Shown here: positions 42,362-51,037 of the stretch, piece by piece
How positions within the stretch are numbered: position 1 is the first letter of the stretch
Layout of the letters: every line of letters begins with the position of its first letter
Assembly: GCA_043392685.1 (NCBI GenBank)
Contig: JBHZGM010000002.1
Source: Metapseudomonas sp043392685
GTDB taxonomy: Bacteria; Pseudomonadota; Gammaproteobacteria; Pseudomonadales; Pseudomonadaceae
Strand: one strand, 5' to 3'
DNA length: 64,000 nt
Notes under the pieces: model-generated
What the model was told of the DNA's origin: nothing
The model's database searches: none
Seen by the model: only the letters and a program-made list of their open reading frames with translations
Program-made: the position numbers and the translations under genes

Positions 42362-43090
42362 ATGGGCAACCAATTCCCCAGGGTTGCGGTTTCACTTCTT
42401 CTGGTCAGCAGTTTCCTCTCTGGTTGCGCGTCCACGTCCAGTAATGGCAGTGCGCCGCTGAATCAGGGGAATTGGCCAATCTGCAGTCTGATCGGTGGCC
42501 TGGCCGGTGGCGGTCTGGGCTCTATCGAAAGTTCTGCCTGGGCAGCGGGTGGCGCCGCGGCCGGCGCCATTGTCGGTGGCCTGATCTGCTACGTGCAGGA
42601 CGGCGATGCCGATGGCGATGGCGTCTTCGATCGCCGGGATGACTGTCCCAATACCCCGTCTGGCGCAACCGTCGACAGCCGCGGCTGTCCGCAGCGGACT
42701 TATCCCCAGGCCACGACCGAGGCCCCACCGCCGCCCGAGGATGAAACGATCGTTCTCAGCGACATGGGCAACGTGCTGTTCGCCTTCGATTCCGCCGAGC
42801 TGACATCCAACGCCAGGGAACAGCTGGTCGCCGTCGCCAACCGCCTTACCAGCGCCAACCTGGTGGGTGCCAGGGTGATCGGCCACACCGACAGCGTGGG
42901 TTCCGACCAGTACAACCAGGGGCTGTCCGAGCGGCGGGCAAGGTCCGTTGCGGACTTCCTGGCGAGCCAGGGCGTACCGGCCGACAAGCTGACCGCAGAA
43001 GGCCGGGGTGAAAGCCAGCCGGTAGCGGACAACGAGACGGACGCGGGACGCGCGCAGAATCGCAGGGTGGAAATCCAGGTCGATCGCTGA
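42362..43090 (+). CDS. OmpA-family lipoprotein (copy 2)
   Basis: The 242-residue paralog of the preceding gene has a lipobox (SFLSGCAS), a Gly-zipper-like middle (GGLAGGGLGSIESSAWAAGG) and a DADGDGVFDRRDDCP loop. The C-terminal OmpA domain reads LFAFDSAELT, IGHTDSVGSDQYNQGLSERR and ends RRVEIQVDR. AAGGAG-like CAGGAG precedes the ATG at 42362. A hairpin at 43140-43167 follows. Confidence 0.92.
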   Translation: MGNQFPRVAVSLLLVSSFLSGCASTSSNGSAPLNQGNWPICSLIGGLAGGGLGSIESSAWAAGGAAAGAIVGGLICYVQDGDADGDGVFDRRDDCPNTPSGATVDSRGCPQRTYPQATTEAPPPPEDETIVLSDMGNVLFAFDSAELTSNAREQLVAVANRLTSANLVGARVIGHTDSVGSDQYNQGLSERRARSVADFLASQGVPADKLTAEGRGESQPVADNETDAGRAQNRRVEIQVDR

Positions 43091-43139
43091 CGGATTCTTC
43101 TGCGCTGCATCGATGTATTTTCCGCAGTACGATTCTTTT

Positions 43140-43167
43140 CCCGGCGACGCACTGGTGCGTCGCCGGG
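43140..43167 (+). terminator. Hairpin after the OmpA-like pair
   Basis: CCCGGCGACGCA (43140-43151) and TGCGTCGCCGGG (43156-43167) form a perfect 12-base stem with a CTGG loop. There is no T-tract, but the stem is strong enough to end or protect the transcript. Confidence 0.6.
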
Positions 43168-43266
43168 CTTCGGCGTATGTTCCGCAAAACTTAAAAAAAG
43201 CCTGGCTCGGCGAGAAGTCCCGCCGAACGTCGGCAGACCTGGCTGAAACTTCGGGGGAGGGGAGGA

Positions 43267-43545
43267 ATGCGTTTATTCATGGGGCTGGGCAAGGTCGTTG
43301 CCCTGCTGTTCTGGCTGGTGGTGATCGTCAATGTCGTTTCACCGTTCGCCAAACCATTCGACATGCTGCTTTACGGCGCCGGCATCCTGCTGGTCCTGGT
43401 CCACCTGTTCGAAATCATGCTGTTCAATTCGCTGTTGCGTAGTCGGGCCAATCCCTGGCTGGATCGCCTGCAGCTGCTCCTGTTCGGAGTTTTCCACCTG
43501 CTCGGAATCCCACGTCACGGCGCCAGGGAGAGCAGCCATGCGTAA
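43267..43545 (+). CDS. DUF1145 membrane protein
   Basis: The 92-residue protein has about three hydrophobic segments (LGKVVALLFWLVVIVNVVSP, MLLYGAGILLVLVHLFEIML, LLLFGVFHLLGI) and matches the DUF1145 family layout (similar to E. coli YhhL). Function unknown. GGGAGGGGAGGA precedes the ATG. Its 3' end overlaps the start of the collagen-like gene by eight bases, so the two are probably co-translated. Confidence 0.82.
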   Translation: MRLFMGLGKVVALLFWLVVIVNVVSPFAKPFDMLLYGAGILLVLVHLFEIMLFNSLLRSRANPWLDRLQLLLFGVFHLLGIPRHGARESSHA

Positions 43546-44299
43546 GCTCTGCCTGTTGCTCGCACTTTTCGCTCCCGTCGCCTTCGCCCAAGGGCAGGTA
43601 ACAGTGGAGGCCCACAACTTCCTCAAGCTGCCGTCCAGGGCCGGGAGCCTGAATCTCGACCGGGTCGAAGTGGCTGACTACGCCACGCTGCTGATCCCGG
43701 CGGGGATTACCGAATTGCGCATCGGCGAACTACACATGGGGCGCGAGGCGCGTCTTGGTATCGCACCGTCCGAGCAGACGTTCCGCCTGGAAGTGCAGCG
43801 GGGCGAAATCGGCACCGGCAGCCATATCACGGCGTCGGGCGCTGCCGGCAGCATGAACAAGCCGGCCAGTTCCGGGCGCAATCTCGATCTGCGCTTCGTG
43901 GACGTCCAGGTGAGCGAGATGACGCTCGACGTGCGCGGAGGTATCGGTGCTCCCGGATATTCCGGACTGGCCGGCGCCGACGGCGACGCGGCGGGCTGCC
44001 TCTGGGGCGAGGCGAGCCGTGGCTGGGACGGGCAGCCTGGCGGCGATGGCCAGACCGGTGGCGCTGGTGGGCAAGTGCGCCTTGAGGTGCCTGCATCCTT
44101 CCCGGTGGAGCTGATACGCGTACGCCTGGAAGGCGGGGCCGGTGGTGCACCGGGTGAAGGCGGCGCCGGTGGTCATGGCGGCGCCGGCAAGGGTTGCCTG
44201 CTCTACAAGGCCGACGGTGCCAAGAGCGGTCGTGACGGGCAACCCGGTCGTGCCGGTGATGCCGGCAGCCCCGGCAGCCTCAAGGTCGTGCGTTTCTGA
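43538..44299 (+). CDS. Secreted glycine-rich, collagen-like protein
   Basis: The 253-residue protein has a signal peptide (MRKLCLLLALFAPVAFA-QGQ). The first half contains beta-strand sequence with repeated LRIGELHMGREA and LEVQRGEIGTGSHITASGAA. The second half has collagen-like Gly-X-Y runs (GGIGAPGYSGLAGADGDAAG, then GWDGQPGGDGQTGGAGG, then GAPGEGGAGGHGGAGKG, ending GRDGQPGRAGDAGSPG). Two cysteines (in AGCLWG and KGCLLY) could form a disulfide. No anchoring motif is seen. Function unknown. Confidence 0.75.
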   Translation: MRKLCLLLALFAPVAFAQGQVTVEAHNFLKLPSRAGSLNLDRVEVADYATLLIPAGITELRIGELHMGREARLGIAPSEQTFRLEVQRGEIGTGSHITASGAAGSMNKPASSGRNLDLRFVDVQVSEMTLDVRGGIGAPGYSGLAGADGDAAGCLWGEASRGWDGQPGGDGQTGGAGGQVRLEVPASFPVELIRVRLEGGAGGAPGEGGAGGHGGAGKGCLLYKADGAKSGRDGQPGRAGDAGSPGSLKVVRF

Positions 44300-44313
44300 A
44301 GGCTATACCGGCT

Positions 44314-44337
44314 CCCTCTCCCGCAGGCGGGAGAGGG
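44314..44337. repeat. CCCTCTCCCGC palindrome, second copy
   Basis: Arms CCCTCTCCCGC (44314-44324) and GCGGGAGAGGG (44327-44337) pair perfectly around AG. The other full copy is at 26404-26429. It lies after the collagen-like gene. Confidence 0.85.
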
Positions 44338-44407
44338 GGCTGTCCGTGCCGGCCTTTAGATCCGTACATTCCTTGTAGGGGCTATCCGTGGCCCAGCAAG
44401 GCTGTGA

Positions 44408-44872
44408 TCAGAATGTCGGGCGAATGGCGACGATCGCCACCAGTACCAGCCCGATCAGGAGATTGAACCCTACTACCCGGCGGATGCGGCCCAGCACCGC
44501 GCCACCTTCCGGCCAGTTCTCCGCGTTTACCGCTGCCCGCAGCTGCGGCAGGAGCAGGACGCTCACCCGCAGGAACAGCGCGAGCATCGCCACGTACAGG
44601 CCGATCATCATGTGCACGTAGCGCGGCGCCGCCTCCATGCTGGCGTACGACAAGTGCAGCATGCCGACGCCGGTGAAGGGCAGGACCAGCACCGCCGGCC
44701 ATACCCACTGGAAGAAGCGGCGGAAGACTTCCAGCCAGAGACGCAGCCGGGCAGGTGGTTCCAGGGCGGCGACGGCGGCCGGCCGAAGGATCATCCAGGC
44801 GAAGAACATGCCGCCCACCCAGGTCAGGGCGGCCAGCAGGTGCAGGGCATAAAGGGCGGCGTGGGGCGTCAT
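44408..44872 (-). CDS. CopD-like four-helix membrane protein
   Basis: The 154-residue protein has four hydrophobic helices (YALHLLAALTWVGGMFFAWM, VWPAVLVLPFTGVGML, HMMIGLYVAMLALFL, VVGFNLLIGLVLVAIVAI). The first has the HLLAALTWVGG pattern seen in CopD-type and related heme/copper membrane proteins. No partner copper genes are adjacent, so a copper role is only a family inference. It is convergent with the collagen-like gene. Confidence 0.75.
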   Translation of the reverse strand: MTPHAALYALHLLAALTWVGGMFFAWMILRPAAVAALEPPARLRLWLEVFRRFFQWVWPAVLVLPFTGVGMLHLSYASMEAAPRYVHMMIGLYVAMLALFLRVSVLLLPQLRAAVNAENWPEGGAVLGRIRRVVGFNLLIGLVLVAIVAIRPTF

Positions 44873-44971
44873 CCGGTCAACTCCATTCGGCGGGGAAAAG
44901 AAGGCGCGCTATCATAGCCGGCCTGTTAAAGTACTGAAAATTTATCCAGCGTTCCGATCCCGCCTTCCGCC

Positions 44972-47116
44972 ATGCTCAGCACCGAACTCAAGTCCCAGAT
45001 CCAGGGCGCCTACAGCCGTTTTCTCGAAGCCAAGGGGCTCAAGGCCCGCTATGGCCAGCGCCTGATGATCGCCGAGGTGGCCAAGGCCCTGGGCGCCATT
45101 CCCATGGATGAAGAAGGGCACCGCGAAGGCGAACCCGCCGTGGTTGCGGTGGAAGCCGGAACTGGTACCGGCAAGACCGTGGCCTACAGCCTGGCGACCA
45201 TTCCCGTGGCCAAGGCCGCCGGCAAGCGCCTGGTGATCGCCACGGCCACCGTCGCCCTGCAGGAGCAGATCGTTCACAAGGACCTGCCCGACCTGATGCG
45301 CAACAGCGGCCTGAATTTCAGCTTCGCCCTGGCCAAGGGGCGCGGCCGCTACCTCTGTCTGTCCAAGCTCGACATGCTGCTGCAGGAAGGCCAGGCGCAG
45401 AGTGCGACCGCCCAGTTGTTCGCCGATGAGGGCTTCCGTATCGATGTGGACGAAAAGGGCCAGAAGCTGCTCAACCAGATGATCGAACGCCTTGCCGGCA
45501 ACCGCTGGGACGGCGATCGCGATTCCTGGCCCGAAGCCATCGAGGACCAGGACTGGGCGCGGGTCACCACCGACCACAGCCAGTGCACCAAGCGCCATTG
45601 CCCGAACTTCCAGCAGTGCGCCTTCTACAGGGCGCGGGAAGGCATGACCAAGGTGGATGTGATCGTCACCAACCACGACATGGTCCTGGCCGACCTGGCC
45701 CTGGGCGGTGGCGCCGTGTTGCCCGACCCGCGCGACACCCTCTACGTGTTCGACGAAGGGCACCATCTGCCGGACAAGGCCATCGGCCACTTCGCCCACT
45801 ACACCCGCCTGCGCTCCACCGCCGACTGGCTGGAGCAGGTGGCGAAGAACCTCACCAGGCTTCTGGCGCAGAATCCCCTGCCGGGCGACTTCGGCCGCCT
45901 GATCGAAGGCGTGCCTGAACTGGCACGGGAAATCCGTACCCACCAGCAGTTCATGTTCAATGCCTGCGAGGAGATCGCCGACTTCCGTGCCGGCGAGGAC
46001 ATGGAAGGCCGCGACCGTCCGCGCCACCGCTTCGAGGCCGGCGTGGTGCCCGAGCACCTTCGCGAGCTGGGCATCGAGCTGAAGAAAGGCTTCTCCCGGC
46101 TGCACGATGTTTTCACGCGCCTGACCGAACTCCTCAAGGAAGCCATGGACGGCGAAGCGAGCATCGGCCTTGCCAGCCACCAGGCGGAAGAGTGGTATCC
46201 GCTGTTCGGCAGCCTGCTGGTCCGCGCCCAGGGCAACTGGGAACTGTGGACCGCCTTCACCGCCGAAGACCCGGAAGACAGCCCGCCCATGGCGCGCTGG
46301 CTGACCCTGGCGGAAAGCGGTGCGCTGCATGACATCGAAGTCAACGCCAGCCCCATCCTCGCCGCCGAGACGCTGCGCCGTAACCTGTGGAACGTGGCCT
46401 ACGGCGCCCTGGTGACCTCCGCCACCCTCACCGCGCTGGGCAAGTTCGACCGTTTCCGCATGCGCGCCGGCCTGCCCAGGGCCTCGGTCACCGCGGTGGT
46501 GCCGAGTCCGTTCCAGCACGCCGATGCGGGCCTGCTGCGGGTGCCTGACCTGAAGGCCGACCCCCGCGACGCTGCTGCCCACACCGCCGCCATCGTCCGC
46601 GATCTGCCCGGCCTGGTGGAAGGCGCGCGGGGCACCCTGGTGCTGTTCGCCTCGCGCCGGCAGATGCAGGACGTGTTCGACGGCCTGGATCGCGACTGGC
46701 GCAAGCGAGTGCTGATCCAGGGCAACCTGTCCAAGCAGGAAACCCTGAACAAGCACAAGGCGCGGGTGGACGATGGCGAATCCAGCGTGCTCTTCGGTCT
46801 GGCCAGCTTCGCCGAGGGTGTCGACCTGCCGGGCGCCTACTGCGAACACGTGGTGATCGCCAAGATTCCCTTCGCCGTGCCTGACGACCCGGTAGAGGCG
46901 GCGCTGTCCGACTGGATCGAGGCCCGTGGCGGCAATCCCTTCATGGAGATCGCCGTTCCCGATGCCTCCCTGCGCCTGGTCCAGGCCTGCGGTCGTCTTC
47001 TGCGTACCGAGGCGGACCGCGGCACCATCACACTGCTGGACCGGCGTGTGGTCACCCAGCGTTACGGTCGCGCCATCCTCGATGCGTTGCCGCCGTTCCG
47101 CCGCGAGATCGCCTGA
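44972..47116 (+). CDS. dinG: ATP-dependent DNA helicase DinG
   Basis: DinG is an XPD-like superfamily 2 5'-3' helicase involved in resolving R-loops and other structures. The 714-residue protein has Walker A VEAGTGTGKT (near residue 60), four cysteines for the Fe-S cluster (GRYLC, then SQCTKRHCPNFQQCAFY), a DEGHHL (DEAH-type) box, and the C-terminal RecA-like domain ending in LRLVQACGRLLRTEADRGTI. No LexA box is evident upstream, so SOS control is not supported here. Confidence 0.95.
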   Translation: MLSTELKSQIQGAYSRFLEAKGLKARYGQRLMIAEVAKALGAIPMDEEGHREGEPAVVAVEAGTGTGKTVAYSLATIPVAKAAGKRLVIATATVALQEQIVHKDLPDLMRNSGLNFSFALAKGRGRYLCLSKLDMLLQEGQAQSATAQLFADEGFRIDVDEKGQKLLNQMIERLAGNRWDGDRDSWPEAIEDQDWARVTTDHSQCTKRHCPNFQQCAFYRAREGMTKVDVIVTNHDMVLADLALGGGAVLPDPRDTLYVFDEGHHLPDKAIGHFAHYTRLRSTADWLEQVAKNLTRLLAQNPLPGDFGRLIEGVPELAREIRTHQQFMFNACEEIADFRAGEDMEGRDRPRHRFEAGVVPEHLRELGIELKKGFSRLHDVFTRLTELLKEAMDGEASIGLASHQAEEWYPLFGSLLVRAQGNWELWTAFTAEDPEDSPPMARWLTLAESGALHDIEVNASPILAAETLRRNLWNVAYGALVTSATLTALGKFDRFRMRAGLPRASVTAVVPSPFQHADAGLLRVPDLKADPRDAAAHTAAIVRDLPGLVEGARGTLVLFASRRQMQDVFDGLDRDWRKRVLIQGNLSKQETLNKHKARVDDGESSVLFGLASFAEGVDLPGAYCEHVVIAKIPFAVPDDPVEAALSDWIEARGGNPFMEIAVPDASLRLVQACGRLLRTEADRGTITLLDRRVVTQRYGRAILDALPPFRREIA

Positions 47117-47331
47117 GCACCGCCCCGGCCGTTTCCGGATATCCGGGGCGACGACCGGCAATGCGCCAGATGGCCCACCCTTGACGCTGTGCGCCCCCGA
47201 TCTGCGATGATGCCGGGGTTTTTGCGGGTGCCGCGTGGTGCCCGTGTGGTCCGCTTCGTTTTGTCGCACCCATGGCGAGAGACGAATTTATTGCGGTCTA
47301 TGCACTGCATTCTCTTGAGAACTCCGGTCCG

Positions 47332-49674
47332 ATGCTTTCGACATCCAATCGCCCCCTCGTCCTGGCCATCCTTCTCGGGATGTCGGGAATCCCCCTGGCT
47401 GCCCAGGCAGAGACCCTGTTCAACTTCGTGCGTCCGCTGGACTCCGTGCAGGTGATCACCCAGGACGCCACCTTGCCGAGCGTGACCGCTGAAACCTCCG
47501 CCAGTGGTGAAATCCTTCGACGGCTCACCTTCAACGCCGCCGAGAAGCCGAGCCTGCGCCTTACCCCGCAGAGCGGCAGCTGGGACTGGTCCAAGGCCGA
47601 GGCCATGAGCCTTCGCATCCAGAATGCACAGGACTGGGCCATCACCCTGGATGTCGCCATCGAGAGCACCGACGGCAAGCTCCTGACCACCCAGGTCGCG
47701 CTGCCGGCAGGTCCGTCCCAGACCCTGCTGGTTCCCCTGGCTTCCACCTCGCCCAATGCCCACGGCATGCGCGCGGCACCGCCGGTGCCCTGGACCCGCG
47801 AAGGCAAGCGCTGGCTGCCGGCCACCCTGGTCAACGGCGAACTCGATCGCAGCAAGGTCGCTTCCGTGACCCTGTCGTTGAACCAGCCGAATGCCGCCCA
47901 GAACGTGCTGCTCGGCCGCTTCGGCACTGAAGAGGAAGACCAGCAGGAAGCGCTCTACGACGGCCTGATGGATGCCTACGGCCAGTACACCCGTAGCGAC
48001 TGGCCGGGCAAGGTGAAGAGCGACGAGCACCTGAAGAAGGGCGCCGAGGAAGAGGCGAAGCAACTCGCTGGCTGGCTTGCCAAGCTGCCTGCGCAGGACT
48101 CCTACGGTGGCTGGTTGGGCGGCGAAACCTTCGAGGCCAGTGGCTTCTTCCGTACCGAGAAGCGCAATGGCCGCTGGTTCCTGGTGACTCCGGAAGGCCA
48201 CCCGTTCTTTTCCCTGGGCGTCAACGCGGTAACGCCCGGCCTCAGCCAGACCTACGTAGAAGGCCGCGAAGCCATGTTCAAGGCGCTGCCGAAGGAGAAC
48301 GAGCCCCTGGCCACGCACTTCGGCAAAGGTGACGACCGTGCCGAGACCGACGCCAACCAGGGCCGCGCGTTCAATCAGGGCCGCTGGTACGACTTCTATG
48401 GCGCTAACCTCGAGCGCACCTACGGCGGCAACGACCCGGAGCGCTGGAAAAACCACAGCCTGGACCGCCTGAAGGCCTGGGGCTTCAACACGCTCGGCAA
48501 CTGGAGTGATCCGGCTTTCAACAACAGCCAGCGCATGCCCTACACCTTGCCGTTGTCCATCCGTGGCGATTTTTCCACCATCAGGACCGGCTTCGACTGG
48601 TGGGGCGGCATGCCCGACCCCTTCGATCCGCGCTTCGCCATGGCGGCGGAACGGGCCATTGCCATCGCCGCCCGCGACCATCGCGACGATCCCTGGCTGC
48701 TTGGCTATTTTGCCGACAACGAACTGGCCTGGGGCGGTCATGGCGAGGACCCGAAAGCCCGCTATGCGCTGGCCTACGGCACCTTGCGCCTGACTACCGA
48801 TGTGGCCGCCAAGCGCGCCTTTCTCAAGCAGCTGCGCGACAAGTATCGCAACCAGGAGGGGCTCTCCAAGGCCTGGGGCATCGATCTGCAGGCCTGGGAG
48901 CTGATGGAGGACCCGGGCTTCGAGGCGCCGTTGCCGAACCCCGAGCATCCGGCCATCGAGGAAGACTTCAAGCGCTTCCAGCGTTTCTATGCCGACACCT
49001 ACTTCAAGACCATCGCCGACTCCTTGGAGTGGCACGCGCCCAACCACATGCTGCTGGGCGGTCGATTCGCCGCCACCGTGCCCGAGGCCATCGAGGCCTG
49101 CGCGCAGTATTGCGATGTGATCAGCTTCAATCGCTACACCCGCGAGCCGCAGCATGGCCTGGACATGGAGCTGCTGCGTCGCCTGGACAAGCCGCTGATG
49201 CTCACCGAGTTCCACTTCGGCTCCCGTGACCGTGGTCCGTTCTGGGGCGGCGTGTCCGAGGTGTACAAGGAGGAAGAGCGCGGTCCGGCCTACGCCAACT
49301 ACCTGAAGAAGGCCGCCGGAGAGCCGCTGATCGTCGGCGCTCACTGGTTCCAGTATCTGGACCAGCCGGCCACCGGTCGCCTGCTCGACGGCGAGAACGG
49401 CCACCTGGGCCTGGTAGGCATCACCGACCGTCCGTGGCAAGGCTTCGTCGCGGCGGTGCGCAAGGCCAACCTTGGGCTGGTGGCGGACCTCAACAAACCG
49501 GCTCCCAAGGCACCGGCCAAGGAACAACCGAAGGACGCGGCCAAACCGGCAGCTGAAGGGAAACCTGAGGAGCCCGCGAAAGACGCCGGGCAGCCCGGGG
49601 ACGAGGCGAAGGCTCCGGCGCAGGCGCCCGAGGCCGCGCCTGCCGCTCCTGCGGAGGAAGCCGGGAAGCCCTGA
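47332..49674 (+). CDS. Secreted GH50 (beta-agarase)-like glycoside hydrolase
   Basis: The 780-residue protein has a signal peptide (MLSTSNRPLVLAILLGMSGI, then PLAAQA-ETL) and an N-terminal beta-sandwich. A TIM-barrel domain follows, with WKNHSLDRLKAWGFNTLGNW and two candidate catalytic glutamates: Glu464 in FADNELAWG (acid/base) and Glu626 in LTEFHFGS (nucleophile), the GH50/clan GH-A spacing. The last 75 residues or so are Lys/Ala/Pro-rich (KAPAKEQPKDAAKPAAEG). ATG at 47332 was preferred to 47272 because it starts the leader. Real substrate unknown; there is no agar locus around it. Confidence 0.8.
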   Translation: MLSTSNRPLVLAILLGMSGIPLAAQAETLFNFVRPLDSVQVITQDATLPSVTAETSASGEILRRLTFNAAEKPSLRLTPQSGSWDWSKAEAMSLRIQNAQDWAITLDVAIESTDGKLLTTQVALPAGPSQTLLVPLASTSPNAHGMRAAPPVPWTREGKRWLPATLVNGELDRSKVASVTLSLNQPNAAQNVLLGRFGTEEEDQQEALYDGLMDAYGQYTRSDWPGKVKSDEHLKKGAEEEAKQLAGWLAKLPAQDSYGGWLGGETFEASGFFRTEKRNGRWFLVTPEGHPFFSLGVNAVTPGLSQTYVEGREAMFKALPKENEPLATHFGKGDDRAETDANQGRAFNQGRWYDFYGANLERTYGGNDPERWKNHSLDRLKAWGFNTLGNWSDPAFNNSQRMPYTLPLSIRGDFSTIRTGFDWWGGMPDPFDPRFAMAAERAIAIAARDHRDDPWLLGYFADNELAWGGHGEDPKARYALAYGTLRLTTDVAAKRAFLKQLRDKYRNQEGLSKAWGIDLQAWELMEDPGFEAPLPNPEHPAIEEDFKRFQRFYADTYFKTIADSLEWHAPNHMLLGGRFAATVPEAIEACAQYCDVISFNRYTREPQHGLDMELLRRLDKPLMLTEFHFGSRDRGPFWGGVSEVYKEEERGPAYANYLKKAAGEPLIVGAHWFQYLDQPATGRLLDGENGHLGLVGITDRPWQGFVAAVRKANLGLVADLNKPAPKAPAKEQPKDAAKPAAEGKPEEPAKDAGQPGDEAKAPAQAPEAAPAAPAEEAGKP

Positions 49675-49756
49675 CGGGCGCCCCGTCTTCGGCACGGTTC
49701 ACAAGGGGCGGCAAGGCTGGAACAATGCCGCCTCCATTACCTACAGGAGCATCCCG

Positions 49757-50905
49757 GTGCAGACCCAGGGCTATTTCGACTTGCGCTTCGAGGCGGCGAG
49801 AGACGCCTTCGCCGATCTCTTTGCGGACCCGCAGGAGCGTGGCGCCGCCCTCTGCGTGCAGGTGGGCGGGGAGACGGTGCTCGACCTCTGGGCCGGCGTG
49901 GCGGACAAGGATGGCCGGGAAGCCTGGCACAGCGACACCATTCTCAACCTGTTTTCCTGCACCAAGGCCTTCACCTCGGTCACCTTGTTGCAACTGGTAG
50001 GGGAAGGCAAGCTGGAACTGGACGCGCCGGTGGCGCGTTACTGGCCCGAGTTCGCCGCCGCCGGCAAGGAGCGCATCAGCGTTCGCCAGCTGTTGTGCCA
50101 CCGCGCCGGACTGCCGGCAATCCGCGCCACGTTGCCGGCGGAAGCCCTCTACGACTGGGAAGCGATGACCACTGCACTGGCGGCCGAGCAGCCCTGGTGG
50201 ACGCCCGGCGAGGCGCATGGTTATGCCCCCATCACCTACGGTTGGCTGGTGGGTGAACTCATCCGCCGGGTCGAGGGGCGTGGCCCGGGAGAGTCCATCG
50301 TGGCTCGTGTCGCCAGGCCGCTGGGGCTGGATTTCCATGTCGGTCTGGCCGATGAGGAGTTCCACCGCGTTGCTCATATCGCCCGCGCCAAGGGCAACCT
50401 GGGCGATGCCGCCGCGCAGCGCCTGCTCAAATGCATGATGACCGAGCCGAATTCACTCAGTACCCGCTCCTTCACCAACCCGCCGTCGATCATGACCAGC
50501 ACCAATAAGCCGGAATGGCGGCGCATGCAGCAACCGGCGGCCAACGGCCACGGCAATGCGCGCAGCCTGGCGGGCTTCTACGCCGGCCTGCTGGATGGCC
50601 AGTTGCTGGATGGAGAGCTGCTCGCCGAGCTGACCCACGAGCATTCCCAGGGCGACGACCTCACGCTGCTGACCCCGACCCGCTTCGGCCTCGGCTGCAT
50701 GCTCGACCAGCAGGATGTGCCCAACGCCACCTACGGCATGGGGCGCTACGCCTTCGGCCACCCCGGCGCCGGCGGCTCCACCGGCTTCGCCGATCCTGAG
50801 CGCGAACTGGCGTTCGGCTTCGTCACCAACACCCTCGGCCCCTACGTGCTGATGGACCCGCGCGCACAGAAACTGGCGCGCGTGGTCAAGGACTGCCTGG
50901 GCTGA
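49757..50905 (+). CDS. EstB-type serine hydrolase (class C beta-lactamase fold)
   Basis: The 382-residue protein has the SxxK motif S67-C-T-K70 in LFSCTKAFT, the YxN-like second motif around YAPITYGWLVGEL (Tyr as base), and HPGAGGSTGF in place of KTG. Such proteins are esterases more often than beta-lactamases. The start is GTG at 49757 with CAGGAG seven bases upstream; no ATG gives a better N-terminus. No signal peptide, so it is probably cytoplasmic. Confidence 0.85.
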   Translation: MQTQGYFDLRFEAARDAFADLFADPQERGAALCVQVGGETVLDLWAGVADKDGREAWHSDTILNLFSCTKAFTSVTLLQLVGEGKLELDAPVARYWPEFAAAGKERISVRQLLCHRAGLPAIRATLPAEALYDWEAMTTALAAEQPWWTPGEAHGYAPITYGWLVGELIRRVEGRGPGESIVARVARPLGLDFHVGLADEEFHRVAHIARAKGNLGDAAAQRLLKCMMTEPNSLSTRSFTNPPSIMTSTNKPEWRRMQQPAANGHGNARSLAGFYAGLLDGQLLDGELLAELTHEHSQGDDLTLLTPTRFGLGCMLDQQDVPNATYGMGRYAFGHPGAGGSTGFADPERELAFGFVTNTLGPYVLMDPRAQKLARVVKDCLG

Positions 50906-51037
50906 GCCACTGGTCAGGTCGGCACATTTTTTCTAGTCGCCAGAAAGACTTAGAGAGAAAATTTAAGCCTTGCCAGGAAATTAATGTGCCACTACAGCCA
51001 GGTGGCAGGGCTCAATCGGTTCACAGGGTACGCGGAC

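Noticed and set aside
44880..44972. LexA/SOS box upstream of dinG
   Set aside because: No CTG-N10-CAG dyad with the expected spacing is present; only an unrelated CTG...CAG at longer spacing.
47272..47331. Longer start for the GH50-like gene
   Set aside because: The 20 extra residues precede and would block the signal peptide that begins at 47332.
44942..49695. Long minus-strand open frames opposite dinG and the GH50-like gene
   Set aside because: Low-complexity shadows of the plus-strand genes; the plus-strand frames carry complete, recognisable domains.
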